Source of the DNA: an uncultured Pelagibacteraceae bacterium
Lineage (GTDB): Bacteria > Pseudomonadota > Alphaproteobacteria > Pelagibacterales > Pelagibacteraceae
Assembly: GCA_902594675.1 (NCBI GenBank)
Contig: CACJNE010000010.1
Coordinates: 1-50,832 of the forward strand
Length of the DNA: 50,832 nucleotides
Direction: 5' to 3'
Part shown: piece by piece, positions 7,604 to 15,775 of the stretch
Numbering within the stretch: the first letter of the stretch is position 1
Layout of the letters: the number at the start of each line of letters is the position of its first letter
Translations under genes and position numbers: made by a program
The notes under the pieces: generated by a model
What the model saw: the letters and a program-made list of their open reading frames with translations, nothing else
Told to the model about the DNA's origin: nothing
The model's database searches: none

Positions 7604-8626
7604 TCAGTTAATTGCAACTGGTTTTGAGGCTAAGAGTTTTACAGTTTTTCTTTGAGCTCTTTTACAGAATTTAGGTGGCATATTTTTTAAAATAAGCTTC
7701 ATATCTTTCAAAATTATTTCACCCATATTATAAAAAGCTTCCTTTAAAGCACCAGCTCTATGAGCAGAAAATAGTGTATTTTTTAACTTTCTTACTGGAT
7801 CATTTTTTTTTACTGGTTCATCTGGAAAGACATCAGTTGCGACATAAATATCTCCCTTTTTAATTCTCTTAATCAGATCTTTAAAATTAACTATTGCTGC
7901 TCTACTCATTAAAATAAAAACAGTTCCAGATTTCATTTTATTTAATAATTTTTTATCAATTAAATGTTTATTCTTTTTGGTGATTGTGGCTAATACATAA
8001 ATTACTTCACAACTACTAAACATGTTATTCAAATTAATTGGGTTAAATCCAATTTTTTTTATTTTATTTTTGGGTATCCATGGATCATGTACATTTATAT
8101 TTTTTGAGAATGGCAATAGTAAAGGGTATAAAGATTTTGCTAAGTCTCCAAACCCTAGTAAACCAATTTTTTTATCTGTCAAAAGTGAAGCTTGTAAATT
8201 ACTTTCTAAACCATATTTCTCTTTAGATTTAATAAAATCAAAGTGTGCATTGTGAATATTTCTTAAAAGAGACAATGTCATACCTAAAGCAATTTCAGCT
8301 ACGGGCTTTGAAAATACTGGCGAAGTAGCGATAACATGAATATTTTTTTTGAAACAATAATCATAATCTAAATTGTCCATAAAATTACTTTCCACATTTA
8401 TAATACATTTTAATTTTGATGCTTTAGACAACAAATATTTATCTAAATTCGGTTGACCCATAATAAATGTTGCTTTGCCAATATTATTTTCATAAAAATT
8501 TTTTTTATTTTTTTTTGGAGCAACTATTATTTTATATTTGGTTTTAAGTTCTTTTAATTTTGTCTTAGTAAAAATTAAATCCAAAGTTCTTGGATAAGGA
8601 TCAGAAATTACAATCGGTTTAATCAT
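7604..8626 (-). CDS. D-2-hydroxyacid dehydrogenase family protein
   Basis: NAD-dependent D-isomer-specific 2-hydroxyacid dehydrogenase, 340 aa. The Rossmann motif GLLGFGDLAKSL (residues 155-166) has Ala163 in place of the third glycine. The catalytic trio is present: Arg242 (MSRAAI), Glu270 (FPDEP) and His289 (SAHRAG). Such enzymes reduce 2-keto acids or oxidise D-2-hydroxy acids. The N-terminal half is lysine-rich and diverged. It is 9 bases from the Gfo/Idh gene upstream and 22 from the ABC ATPase downstream, so it belongs to the iolD-led run and probably handles an acid arising from the imported sugar or cyclitol. The substrate cannot be assigned. Confidence 0.85.
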   Translation of the reverse strand: MIKPIVISDPYPRTLDLIFTKTKLKELKTKYKIIVAPKKNKKNFYENNIGKATFIMGQPNLDKYLLSKASKLKCIINVESNFMDNLDYDYCFKKNIHVIATSPVFSKPVAEIALGMTLSLLRNIHNAHFDFIKSKEKYGLESNLQASLLTDKKIGLLGFGDLAKSLYPLLLPFSKNINVHDPWIPKNKIKKIGFNPINLNNMFSSCEVIYVLATITKKNKHLIDKKLLNKMKSGTVFILMSRAAIVNFKDLIKRIKKGDIYVATDVFPDEPVKKNDPVRKLKNTLFSAHRAGALKEAFYNMGEIILKDMKLILKNMPPKFCKRAQRKTVKLLASKPVAIN

Positions 8627-8635
8627 ATCTTTGCT

Positions 8636-9793
8636 CTATCTAATTATTTTTCTTATATCAATATTTGTAAATTTTTTTGGTTTAACACACTCAGTTTTTA
8701 TTGATTGATTAATACCAGACTTTGAAGCTTTCATAATTGAGGTAATTATATCAAGGACATGCAAAGAAATTTCACCATTGCATAAATGTTTTCTTTTTTT
8801 TTCGATTGAATAAGCCATTTCTGAAAGTCCTGCACCTCTATAATTTGCATTAGTTGGAGTTTCATTTGCTCTTGAACTTTGTGTTCTTATATTAATTTTA
8901 CCTAAATGCATTTTTGTAGTTTTAAATTCTTTCCAATTATCTCCAAGTTTTTTACATGTGAACACTGATCCTCCAAACATATTTGGATCAGGGACAATCA
9001 TTGAACCTTTTTCACCATATAGCTCAATATGATTTCTTTGGTGAGCAATAACATCAAAAGATAATGTCAATCTAATTACTGTTTTATTTTTAAAGGTGAT
9101 TGTTGATAGATAAGTTGTTGGGCAATTAACTTTAAATTTTCTCCCTTTTTTTGGCCCAATTCCAATTGTTCTGAATTTTGGACCATTTATTATTCTCCCA
9201 CTAACTTTCTTTGCAGGTCCTAAAAGGTTTACTAAAGCTGTAATGTAATATGGTCCCATATCAATTACAGGACCTCCTTCAAGTTTTGCAAACCATGGTT
9301 CTGGATTGGGGTGATATGATTGAATTCCAGGAAAAGCAAAAACAGCATTACCTAATTTTATTTTTCCAATTATATTTTTTTCAACTAGCTCTTTTGATTT
9401 TTGAATTCCACCTCCTAAAAACGTATCTGGTGCATTACCAAGATATAACTTTTTTCTTCTAGAAATTTTTAAAAGTTCTTTCCCATCTTTTAAATTAATT
9501 GCCAGTGGTTTTTCTGAGTAAACATGTTTACCATTTATTAAAGCTTTTTTTGAAATTTCGTAATGAGCTTTTGGAATAGTTAAATTTAAAATAATTTCTA
9601 CTTCCTTATCTTTTAGAATTTCATTTACACTTAAGCATTTGACTCCATACTCTTCAGAACACTTTCTTGCAGCTTTTAAATTAATATCTGCACATTTAAT
9701 TATTTTGATATTATTAAAATATTTTTCAGCTCTGAAATAAGTTTCTGCAATATGTCCACAGCCAATTAGACCAACTTTGAAAACTTTATTCAT
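8636..9793 (-). CDS. Gfo/Idh/MocA family oxidoreductase
   Basis: NAD(P)-dependent sugar or cyclitol dehydrogenase, 385 aa. N-terminal Rossmann fold with GLIGCGHIAETYF (residues 9-21); the conserved YSEKPLA motif (Lys about residue 95) and the active-site region GGPVIDMGPYYITALVNLLG are intact, followed by a C-terminal alpha/beta domain. The WFAKLEGGPVIDMGPYY segment marks a subgroup distinct from IolG (22,612) and from the enzyme at 20,475, so the window holds three different Gfo/Idh enzymes. It is 9 bases downstream of iolD and 9 upstream of the hydroxyacid dehydrogenase gene. It may oxidise an inositol isomer or a free aldose. Confidence 0.87.
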   Translation of the reverse strand: MNKVFKVGLIGCGHIAETYFRAEKYFNNIKIIKCADINLKAARKCSEEYGVKCLSVNEILKDKEVEIILNLTIPKAHYEISKKALINGKHVYSEKPLAINLKDGKELLKISRRKKLYLGNAPDTFLGGGIQKSKELVEKNIIGKIKLGNAVFAFPGIQSYHPNPEPWFAKLEGGPVIDMGPYYITALVNLLGPAKKVSGRIINGPKFRTIGIGPKKGRKFKVNCPTTYLSTITFKNKTVIRLTLSFDVIAHQRNHIELYGEKGSMIVPDPNMFGGSVFTCKKLGDNWKEFKTTKMHLGKINIRTQSSRANETPTNANYRGAGLSEMAYSIEKKRKHLCNGEISLHVLDIITSIMKASKSGINQSIKTECVKPKKFTNIDIRKIIR

Positions 9794-9802
9794 ATAAAGA
9801 AA

Positions 9803-11647
9803 TCAGATACCTTGTCTTTGTTTTGCTTTACCTTCTTTATGAAGTTTTAAAGCTTCCTCGTTTTCTTTCGTTGTTGGTATTTCAAGCGTTGGGCTTTCCC
9901 AATAAGCTGAACCTTCAAGCCACTCATAACTATGAGTTTTTATTGATATTACATATGTTACATCTGATTTTTTAGCTCTTTTAAATGCTTCCTCTAATTC
10001 TGAAATAGTGGAAACTTGTTCAGATTTTGCGCCCATGCTGGCTGCGTGTTGAGCAAAATTAACTTCTTTAAAATTTTGAATATTAGATGAATTAAATAAG
10101 CAATTAAATTCTTTTCCACCCTTAAACAATTGAAGTCTATTTATAACTGCATGACCACCATTATCACAAACAATTATTATTAATTTGTTATTTGTTAAAA
10201 CTGACGAATAAATGTCTGAATTGTTAAGCAAATAAGAACCGTCTCCCACAAAAGCTATTACGTCTTTGTCAGGATTTGCCATCTTAATTCCTAGGGCACC
10301 AGAAATTTCATAACTCATACAACTAAAACCCCATTCAGTTTCATGCGTATTTAGTTCTTTTGGTCTCCAGACTTGTACTACTTCACCAACCAATCCACCA
10401 GCAGCAGTAACTGCTATATCCGTTGGATCTGAATTTCGATAAATAGCGCCCACTGCTTGTGCATAGCTTGGTGTTTCTTGGTTTGTTGGTCCACTTTCTT
10501 TATCAACATACTCATTCCAAGACTTAAGTTCATCTTGTGATTTTTTATGCCAACTGTCAGGAGATTTCCAATTTCCTAAAGAATTTGACAACTCTGATAA
10601 ACAAACTTTAGCATCTCCAATAACTGCCTCTGCTAAGTGTTTGTTTGCATCATGTCTTGCAATATTAATTGAAACCAATTTAAATTCAGGGTTTTCAAAA
10701 TTAGCCCACGAACCTGTTGTAAAATCTGCCAATTTCGTACCAACACAAATAGCTAAATCAGTTTCTTTTGCTAAGTTATTTGCAGCTTTTCCACCAAGGC
10801 CTCCTATTGGTCCAAGAAAATGAGAATGATCTCTTTTCATAGTTGAGTATCCCATCACTGTTTGTGTAACTGGTATGTTATGTTTTATGGCAAAACTTCC
10901 TAATTCATCCATTGCATCTGAATAAAAAACTCCTCCTCCAGAAATAATAATTGGTTTTTTTGATTTTTTAATTTTTTCCATTGCTTGTTTGATTTGAAAA
11001 TCATCTGGTTTAGGTCTTCTTATATTATGTATTCTTTCTTTAAAAAATTCCTCCGGATAATCAAATGTTTCTCCTTGCACATCTTGACACAAAGATAAAC
11101 ACGCCGGACCTGAGTCAGCAGGATCAATCATTGTTTGAATTGCTTGCGGAAGAGATTGTATTATTTGTTCAGGTCTTGTAATTCTATCAAAATATTTTGT
11201 AACTGGTTTAAAAGAGTCATTTGCTGTCATTCCTGGATTTGAAAAATGCTCTACTTGCTGTAGTACAGGATCTGGCATTCTATTCGCATAAGTATCTCCA
11301 GGTAAAAATAAAATAGGCAATCTATTACTCATCGCTACCGCAGACGCAGTCACTAAATTTGTAGATCCAGGCCCAACAGAACTTGTTGCAATAAAAATTT
11401 GTTTTCTTCTTTTAGCTCTTGAAAAAGCAATGCCTGTTAAGGCCATATTTTGTTCATGGTGACCTCTATAAGTTGGAAGTTTATCCTTATTTTCTTCTAA
11501 TGCTTGACCTATGCACGCAACATTCCCATGACCAAAAATACCAAATGCCCCTGGAAATAAAGGCTCAACTTTACCATCTATATAGATTTTTTGAGCTATT
11601 AGATGTTTAACTAAAGCATGAGCGCAAGTAAGCTTTATTTTTTTCAT
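9803..11647 (-). CDS. iolD: 3D-(3,5/4)-trihydroxycyclohexane-1,2-dione acylhydrolase (IolD)
   Basis: Thiamine-diphosphate enzyme of myo-inositol catabolism; it opens the cyclohexanedione ring to 5-deoxyglucuronate. 614 aa from the ATG chosen here. IolD hallmarks: MKKIKLTCAHALVKHL start, PLFPGAFGIFGHGNVACIGQAL, catalytic Glu in YRGHHEQNMA, SSVGPGSTN, and the ThDP/Mg motif GDGSYLLNNSDIY with NGGHAVINRLQ. An in-frame TTG at 11,677 would add ten residues, but family members start at the MKKIKLT position. A GAGGAG sequence lies about 15 bases before this ATG, rather far for a Shine-Dalgarno site, so the TTG start is not fully excluded. It is the first gene of the long minus-strand run and is divergent from the aldehyde dehydrogenase (54 bases between starts). 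Confidence 0.93.
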   Translation of the reverse strand: MKKIKLTCAHALVKHLIAQKIYIDGKVEPLFPGAFGIFGHGNVACIGQALEENKDKLPTYRGHHEQNMALTGIAFSRAKRRKQIFIATSSVGPGSTNLVTASAVAMSNRLPILFLPGDTYANRMPDPVLQQVEHFSNPGMTANDSFKPVTKYFDRITRPEQIIQSLPQAIQTMIDPADSGPACLSLCQDVQGETFDYPEEFFKERIHNIRRPKPDDFQIKQAMEKIKKSKKPIIISGGGVFYSDAMDELGSFAIKHNIPVTQTVMGYSTMKRDHSHFLGPIGGLGGKAANNLAKETDLAICVGTKLADFTTGSWANFENPEFKLVSINIARHDANKHLAEAVIGDAKVCLSELSNSLGNWKSPDSWHKKSQDELKSWNEYVDKESGPTNQETPSYAQAVGAIYRNSDPTDIAVTAAGGLVGEVVQVWRPKELNTHETEWGFSCMSYEISGALGIKMANPDKDVIAFVGDGSYLLNNSDIYSSVLTNNKLIIIVCDNGGHAVINRLQLFKGGKEFNCLFNSSNIQNFKEVNFAQHAASMGAKSEQVSTISELEEAFKRAKKSDVTYVISIKTHSYEWLEGSAYWESPTLEIPTTKENEEALKLHKEGKAKQRQGI

Positions 11648-11701
11648 TTTTCTAGTTATATTCTCCTCAAAATTCAACTAATAAACCATAAAATAAAAAT
11701 T

Positions 11702-13144
11702 ATGTATAGCAAATTTGGACAATTCATTGATGGTAAATGGCAACCATCTCAAAATAATGAAACTTACGATGTGTTAAATCCAGCAACTGAAGAAGTAATA
11801 GGCAAAGCATCAAAAGCTGGTGAAGAGGATGTAAATAAATCTCTTAAGTCAGCTGAAAAAGGTCTTGAAGTTTGGAGAAATACTCCACCTTGGCAAAGAT
11901 CAAAAATTATAAGAAAAATTGCAGATCTTATGAGAGAGAGAACTGATGTACTGGCAAAATGGCTTACATTGGAAGTTGGAAAACCTTTGTCAGAAGCAAA
12001 AGGAGAAGTAGGTGGAGCTGCAGATATTTTTGAATGGAACTCTGAAGAAACAAAAAGGATATATGGTCAGATAGTTGAAAGCAGATTTGAGCACACAAGA
12101 ATGTATGTAAAGTATGAGCCAGTTGGTGTTGTTGCAGGATTAATACCATGGAATTTTCCAATAGTTCTATCTTCTAGAAAAATTTCAACTGCCTTAGCAG
12201 CTGGGTGCTCAGTTATATGTAAGCCAGATGTTATTACTCCAGGTAGTGTAATGGAACTAATGAATATTATAAATGATGCAGGAGTTCCTCCAGGTGTTGT
12301 TAATTTACTATCGGGTGATCCAGCACAAATTTCATCACAACTTATATCTTCTGATATAGTTAAAAAAGTTTCTATTACTGGATCGACTAGAGTAGGTAAA
12401 CTTATTTTAAAGCAAGCCGCTGAGAAAGTTCAAAGAGTAACAATGGAATTAAGTGGTCACTCACCTTTTATAGTTTTTGATGATGTAGATATAAATAAAG
12501 TTACAGATATGGCAATAACGGCAAAATTTAGAAACAACGGCCAAGTTTGTATATCACCGGCAAGATTTTATATCCATGAAAAGAAAAAAGATGAGTTTGC
12601 AAAGACATTAGTTGAAAAAGTTTCTAAACTTAAAATTGGAAATGGAATGGATGACGACACAATATTAGGTCCATTAACAACAGAAAAGAGATTGAATGAA
12701 ATAGAAGCATTAGTTGAGAAAACAAAAAAAGAAGGAGCAACTGTTTTATGTGGTGGAAAGAGACCATCAGGTTTTAATAAAGGATATTTTTATGAACCTA
12801 CTGTTTTTGATAATGTTCAAGATAACTTTACAATTGCAAAAGAAGAACCATTTGGACCATTAGTTCCACTACTAACATTTAAAGATACAGATGAAGTTGT
12901 TGAAAGAGCTAACGACAATGACTTAGGTTTAGCAAGCTATATTTATACAAATTCTTTAGAAAAAGCTCACAAGGTCTCAGAAAAAATGGAAACTGGAACA
13001 TGTGCAGTAAACCATCCTACTATCGCATTTGCAGAAGTACCTTTTGGAGGTATCAAGCAGACAGGTTATGGTAGAGAGGGTGGATCAATGGCTATTAAGG
13101 ATTATTTAAATATTAAATATACTCATTTTGGTCTTAATTATTAA
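11702..13144 (+). CDS. NAD(P)-dependent aldehyde dehydrogenase
   Basis: Aldehyde dehydrogenase superfamily, 480 aa from the ATG at 11,702; an upstream in-frame start at 11,618 would run into iolD on the other strand and adds an unrelated 28-residue leader, so I reject it. Catalytic Glu249 (MELSGHSP) and nucleophile Cys283 (NNGQVCISPARF) are present, as are the cofactor motifs PWNFPIV and SITGSTRVGK. The sequence is of the succinate-semialdehyde, ketoglutarate-semialdehyde or lactaldehyde dehydrogenase type; it lacks the RCMA signature of methylmalonate-semialdehyde dehydrogenase, so it is not IolA. It is coupled to the aldolase gene by a TAATG overlap. The obvious inference is that it oxidises the aldehyde released by that aldolase, for example lactaldehyde or glycolaldehyde. 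Confidence 0.9.
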   Translation: MYSKFGQFIDGKWQPSQNNETYDVLNPATEEVIGKASKAGEEDVNKSLKSAEKGLEVWRNTPPWQRSKIIRKIADLMRERTDVLAKWLTLEVGKPLSEAKGEVGGAADIFEWNSEETKRIYGQIVESRFEHTRMYVKYEPVGVVAGLIPWNFPIVLSSRKISTALAAGCSVICKPDVITPGSVMELMNIINDAGVPPGVVNLLSGDPAQISSQLISSDIVKKVSITGSTRVGKLILKQAAEKVQRVTMELSGHSPFIVFDDVDINKVTDMAITAKFRNNGQVCISPARFYIHEKKKDEFAKTLVEKVSKLKIGNGMDDDTILGPLTTEKRLNEIEALVEKTKKEGATVLCGGKRPSGFNKGYFYEPTVFDNVQDNFTIAKEEPFGPLVPLLTFKDTDEVVERANDNDLGLASYIYTNSLEKAHKVSEKMETGTCAVNHPTIAFAEVPFGGIKQTGYGREGGSMAIKDYLNIKYTHFGLNY

Positions 13145-13935
13145 TGAGAAAAAATAAAGTTAAACAAATGATGGCTGAAGGAAAGCCAGTTGTTAACGGC
13201 TGGTTACAGATACCAAGCACAGTCTCTGCAGAAGTTATGGCGCATCAAGGTTGGGACTCCCTTACTGTTGATATGCAACATGGACTTGTTGATTACACAA
13301 ACGCACTTCCAATGCTTCAAACAATTTCTTCAACTGATGTAACGCCTCTTGCAAGAGTGAATTGGAATGAACCAGGGCAAATAATGAAAATTTTAGACGC
13401 TGGTTGTTATGGAATAATTTGCCCTATGGTAAGCAATAAAGAAGAGGCAGAAAGATTTGTACAAGCATGCATGTATCCTCCAAGAGGATATAGAAGTTTT
13501 GGACCAGTCAGAGGATTAATTTATGGTGGGGCTGATTACGCTGATCATGCAAATGATGAAATTTTAAAATTAGCTATGATTGAAACAAAGGAGTCATTAG
13601 ATAAATTAGACGAAATTATGTCTACTGACGGTGTAGATGGTATATATATTGGTCCAGCTGACCTAAGTTTAGCTATTGGAGAAAAACCTGGCTTTGACAG
13701 AGCAGAGGACACAAAAGCATATTCAGAAATATTAAGAATATTGGAGCATGCCAAAAAACATAATATCTTTGCAGGAATACATAATGGAACACCAGAGTAC
13801 GCACAAAAAATGATCGACAAAGGTTTTAACTTTGTAACTATTGGCGCAGATCAAAGAGCAATGAGTGCTGGAGCTAAAGCAATTGTTGAGAAAATGAAGG
13901 GCTCAATAAATAAAAAAGAGTCTGAAACTTATTAA
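13144..13935 (+). CDS. HpcH/HpaI family class II aldolase
   Basis: Pyruvate-type metal-dependent aldolase of the HpcH/HpaI family, 263 aa. Conserved features: SLTVDMQHGLVDY (base His in QHG), PLARVNW, DAGCYGIICPMV, PPRGYRSFGPVRG, metal-ligand Glu in MIETKE and Asp in GIYIGPADLSLAIG. Relatives cleave 2-keto-3-deoxy sugar acids (such as keto-deoxyrhamnonate, RhmA) or 4-hydroxy-2-keto acids to pyruvate plus an aldehyde. The QHG variant at the usual EH position is a known subgroup. The ATG shares its A with the stop of the aldehyde dehydrogenase. Convergent with the PanB-like gene: the two stop codons share a TTAA. The rhamnonate-dehydratase-like enzyme at 2,151 would make a suitable substrate; that link is inference. 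Confidence 0.88.
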   Translation: MRKNKVKQMMAEGKPVVNGWLQIPSTVSAEVMAHQGWDSLTVDMQHGLVDYTNALPMLQTISSTDVTPLARVNWNEPGQIMKILDAGCYGIICPMVSNKEEAERFVQACMYPPRGYRSFGPVRGLIYGGADYADHANDEILKLAMIETKESLDKLDEIMSTDGVDGIYIGPADLSLAIGEKPGFDRAEDTKAYSEILRILEHAKKHNIFAGIHNGTPEYAQKMIDKGFNFVTIGADQRAMSAGAKAIVEKMKGSINKKESETY

Positions 13936-14747
13936 TCAATTTTTTCAAGAAATTGTTCAAACTCCTTTTGATTTAAATTTATAGATTGTTTCTTTCCAGG
14001 AAATTTATTTGACATAGAATCTTTTTTAAATGCCTTGAGAGCTCGAATTCTCTCAATTTTAATTTCATTTTTTAATTTTAATAAATTTCCATAAGCTTTT
14101 GAATGTCTTGGAGGATTTAAAGTATCTCCACATATGTCTTCCATGAACAGGTACATTACGTCAGCTTTCTTTCCTGAACCTAAAGATACTGTAACTATAT
14201 TCGTTCTTTTAGAAATTTCTCCCATTACATTTTCTGGAATAACTTCACATTCGGCAGAAAAAGCTCCTGCATCTTCTAATCTTTTAAATTTTAAAAAAAG
14301 TTCATGTGCCTCTTCACTATTTTTTCCTACTGCTCTTAAACCACCAATCCACGTAGATTTTCTTGGAACTAAACCAAGATGTCCCATAACTGGAACATCC
14401 TCATTAGCCAGCATTTCTATGATCTTCATACTTCTAGGTGTCATTACAGCATCAGCTCCATTTTCTAGGGCATCAAACGCTCCTCTCATGATATCTTCCG
14501 AAGTGACAAATTTATTTAATACTAGCGCAGCAGTTAAAAATAGATTTTTTGATCCCTCTCTCACCTGTTTCACATTAAAAGCATTGCAGATTATCATGTC
14601 AAACCCAGCCTTCTCTGCGGCCTCAGCTTCATCTATTGTATTAGCTGTGACTTGAGTAAATTTTTTTTTTCCTTTTGCTTTTTTAAGATCATCAACTGTA
14701 AGAGTTCTGTTAGCAGGTTGAGCGGCCCAAGTATAAATCTTTTTCAT
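13932..14747 (-). CDS. PanB-like (ketopantoate hydroxymethyltransferase family) protein, probably of altered function
   Basis: Phosphoenolpyruvate/pyruvate-barrel protein resembling PanB, 271 aa (E. coli PanB 264). The family motif GHLGLVPRKSTWIGGLRAVGK (about residues 122-142) is clear. Compared with E. coli PanB from memory, the Mg ligands appear lost: Asp45 aligns with Asn55 (ICNAFNV), Asp84 with Ala73 (LTAALV), and Glu114 with Pro104 (MTPRS); Lys112 becomes Met102. The catalytic-acid position Glu181 seems kept as Glu166 (SAECEVI). Methylenetetrahydrofolate-dependent hydroxymethyl transfer as in pantothenate synthesis is therefore doubtful. Its ATG overlaps the stop of the DUF1907 gene by ATGA, so the two proteins are made together. 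No panC or panD is present. A catabolic lyase or aldolase-type role is inferred. Confidence 0.75.
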   Translation of the reverse strand: MKKIYTWAAQPANRTLTVDDLKKAKGKKKFTQVTANTIDEAEAAEKAGFDMIICNAFNVKQVREGSKNLFLTAALVLNKFVTSEDIMRGAFDALENGADAVMTPRSMKIIEMLANEDVPVMGHLGLVPRKSTWIGGLRAVGKNSEEAHELFLKFKRLEDAGAFSAECEVIPENVMGEISKRTNIVTVSLGSGKKADVMYLFMEDICGDTLNPPRHSKAYGNLLKLKNEIKIERIRALKAFKKDSMSNKFPGKKQSINLNQKEFEQFLEKID

Positions 14748-15712
14748 TTTATATTTTTTAATTCTTTATAGATATTATTCACTCTATGTACTTCTTGTGC
14801 AATATTAAAGTACCCTTCATATTCAATTTCATCTGGTGAAACGTCAAAATGATAATGTCCAGCATCATTCTTATGCTCATATGAGTGGAAGTGAGTATGC
14901 TCTCCAGACTCTCTTAAATTTAATTCTCCCCCCGTTGGATCACCAGTCCATAAAACAGTATAGCATTGCAATTTTGGTCCAACAGGCTCATAAAATTGTA
15001 GAAAGTCTTTTGTGCATTTCATCAATTGTGGATCATAATATTCATGCTTTATATCCTTATAATCTGGTTGTACGTGTGATCTTATTTTTCCATTCAAAAC
15101 TCTAAATACACCAGCAAGAGCAATATGATTTTTATACCCAATTTTAAGATTGTCAGAAAGTGCTGTTCTAATTGATTGAGGTAATGAACCTTGATTTCCA
15201 GTTCTTTTTTTTATCTTTAAATATATAACTTTTCCTTTAACACCATCTGAATAATAAATGTTACCAAGCCCACCATGTTTGCTTGCAGTATAGTCCTCTA
15301 CTATACATTCTTTATCTTTCCCTACCCTCGCAATTAAAGACTTATTTTCTTTTGTTATTAAGTTTTCATTTATAACTAGTTCTCCACAGTGTCCATCGAG
15401 GCAAGACATTGCTCCAGATCCTGCTCCAAGTGCATATGATTTTTCTGATCCAATCATTTTTGAGATTTCAGCATAATCAAATTCAGTTCCAAGATATTTA
15501 GGATCGTGCATGAAGGGTTCTCCTCCGACATCGATTATCCTTTGGTTGCCACTCATACCTTCAGACGGACAATCCCAATTTCTTAAATTTGGGCAATCAA
15601 TTACTTCTGCTTTCACACTGTCATAATTTTTTGACAGACCTTTTTCTAATGCGTTTGATATTTCTTTTAACTCAAATTTTTTGAAAATTCCTTTTTCTAT
15701 TTTTAATTTCAT
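14744..15712 (-). CDS. DUF1907 (C11orf54/PTD012) family zinc-dependent ester hydrolase-like protein
   Basis: Bacterial homologue of human C11orf54 (DUF1907), 322 aa against about 315 in human. Shared blocks include DCPNLRNWDCPSEGMSGNQRI with VGGEPF (residues about 39-67), LGAGSGAMSCL (95-105), KKRTGNQGS (168-176), and the zinc site EHTHFHSYEHKNDAGHYHFD, in which His272, His274 and His286 match the human ligands His266, His268 and His278. The human protein has been described as a zinc-containing ester hydrolase of unknown natural substrate. Here it is coupled by ATGA to the PanB-like gene inside a sugar/inositol catabolic island, which suggests hydrolysis of a lactone or another carboxylic-acid intermediate. 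It is not IolB. The start is divergent from the PanE-like gene with 63 bases between. Confidence 0.85.
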   Translation of the reverse strand: MKLKIEKGIFKKFELKEISNALEKGLSKNYDSVKAEVIDCPNLRNWDCPSEGMSGNQRIIDVGGEPFMHDPKYLGTEFDYAEISKMIGSEKSYALGAGSGAMSCLDGHCGELVINENLITKENKSLIARVGKDKECIVEDYTASKHGGLGNIYYSDGVKGKVIYLKIKKRTGNQGSLPQSIRTALSDNLKIGYKNHIALAGVFRVLNGKIRSHVQPDYKDIKHEYYDPQLMKCTKDFLQFYEPVGPKLQCYTVLWTGDPTGGELNLRESGEHTHFHSYEHKNDAGHYHFDVSPDEIEYEGYFNIAQEVHRVNNIYKELKNIK

Positions 15713-15775
15713 ATATTAATTAGTTACATAATATATTGCATAATTTTTTTACATAAATATATTTCGATTTTAAAT

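Noticed and set aside
11618..11701. N-terminal extension of the aldehyde dehydrogenase frame
   Set aside because: It lies partly antisense to iolD and is an unrelated hydrophobic leader; the family start matches the ATG at 11,702.
11702..13144. Aldehyde dehydrogenase considered as IolA (malonate-semialdehyde dehydrogenase)
   Set aside because: The catalytic-cysteine region reads NNGQVCISPARF rather than the RCMA-type motif of the IolA/MMSDH family.
14744..15712. DUF1907 gene considered as IolB (5-deoxyglucuronate isomerase) because of the inositol context
   Set aside because: The sequence blocks and the EHTHF...GHYHFD zinc site match C11orf54/DUF1907, not the cupin fold of IolB.
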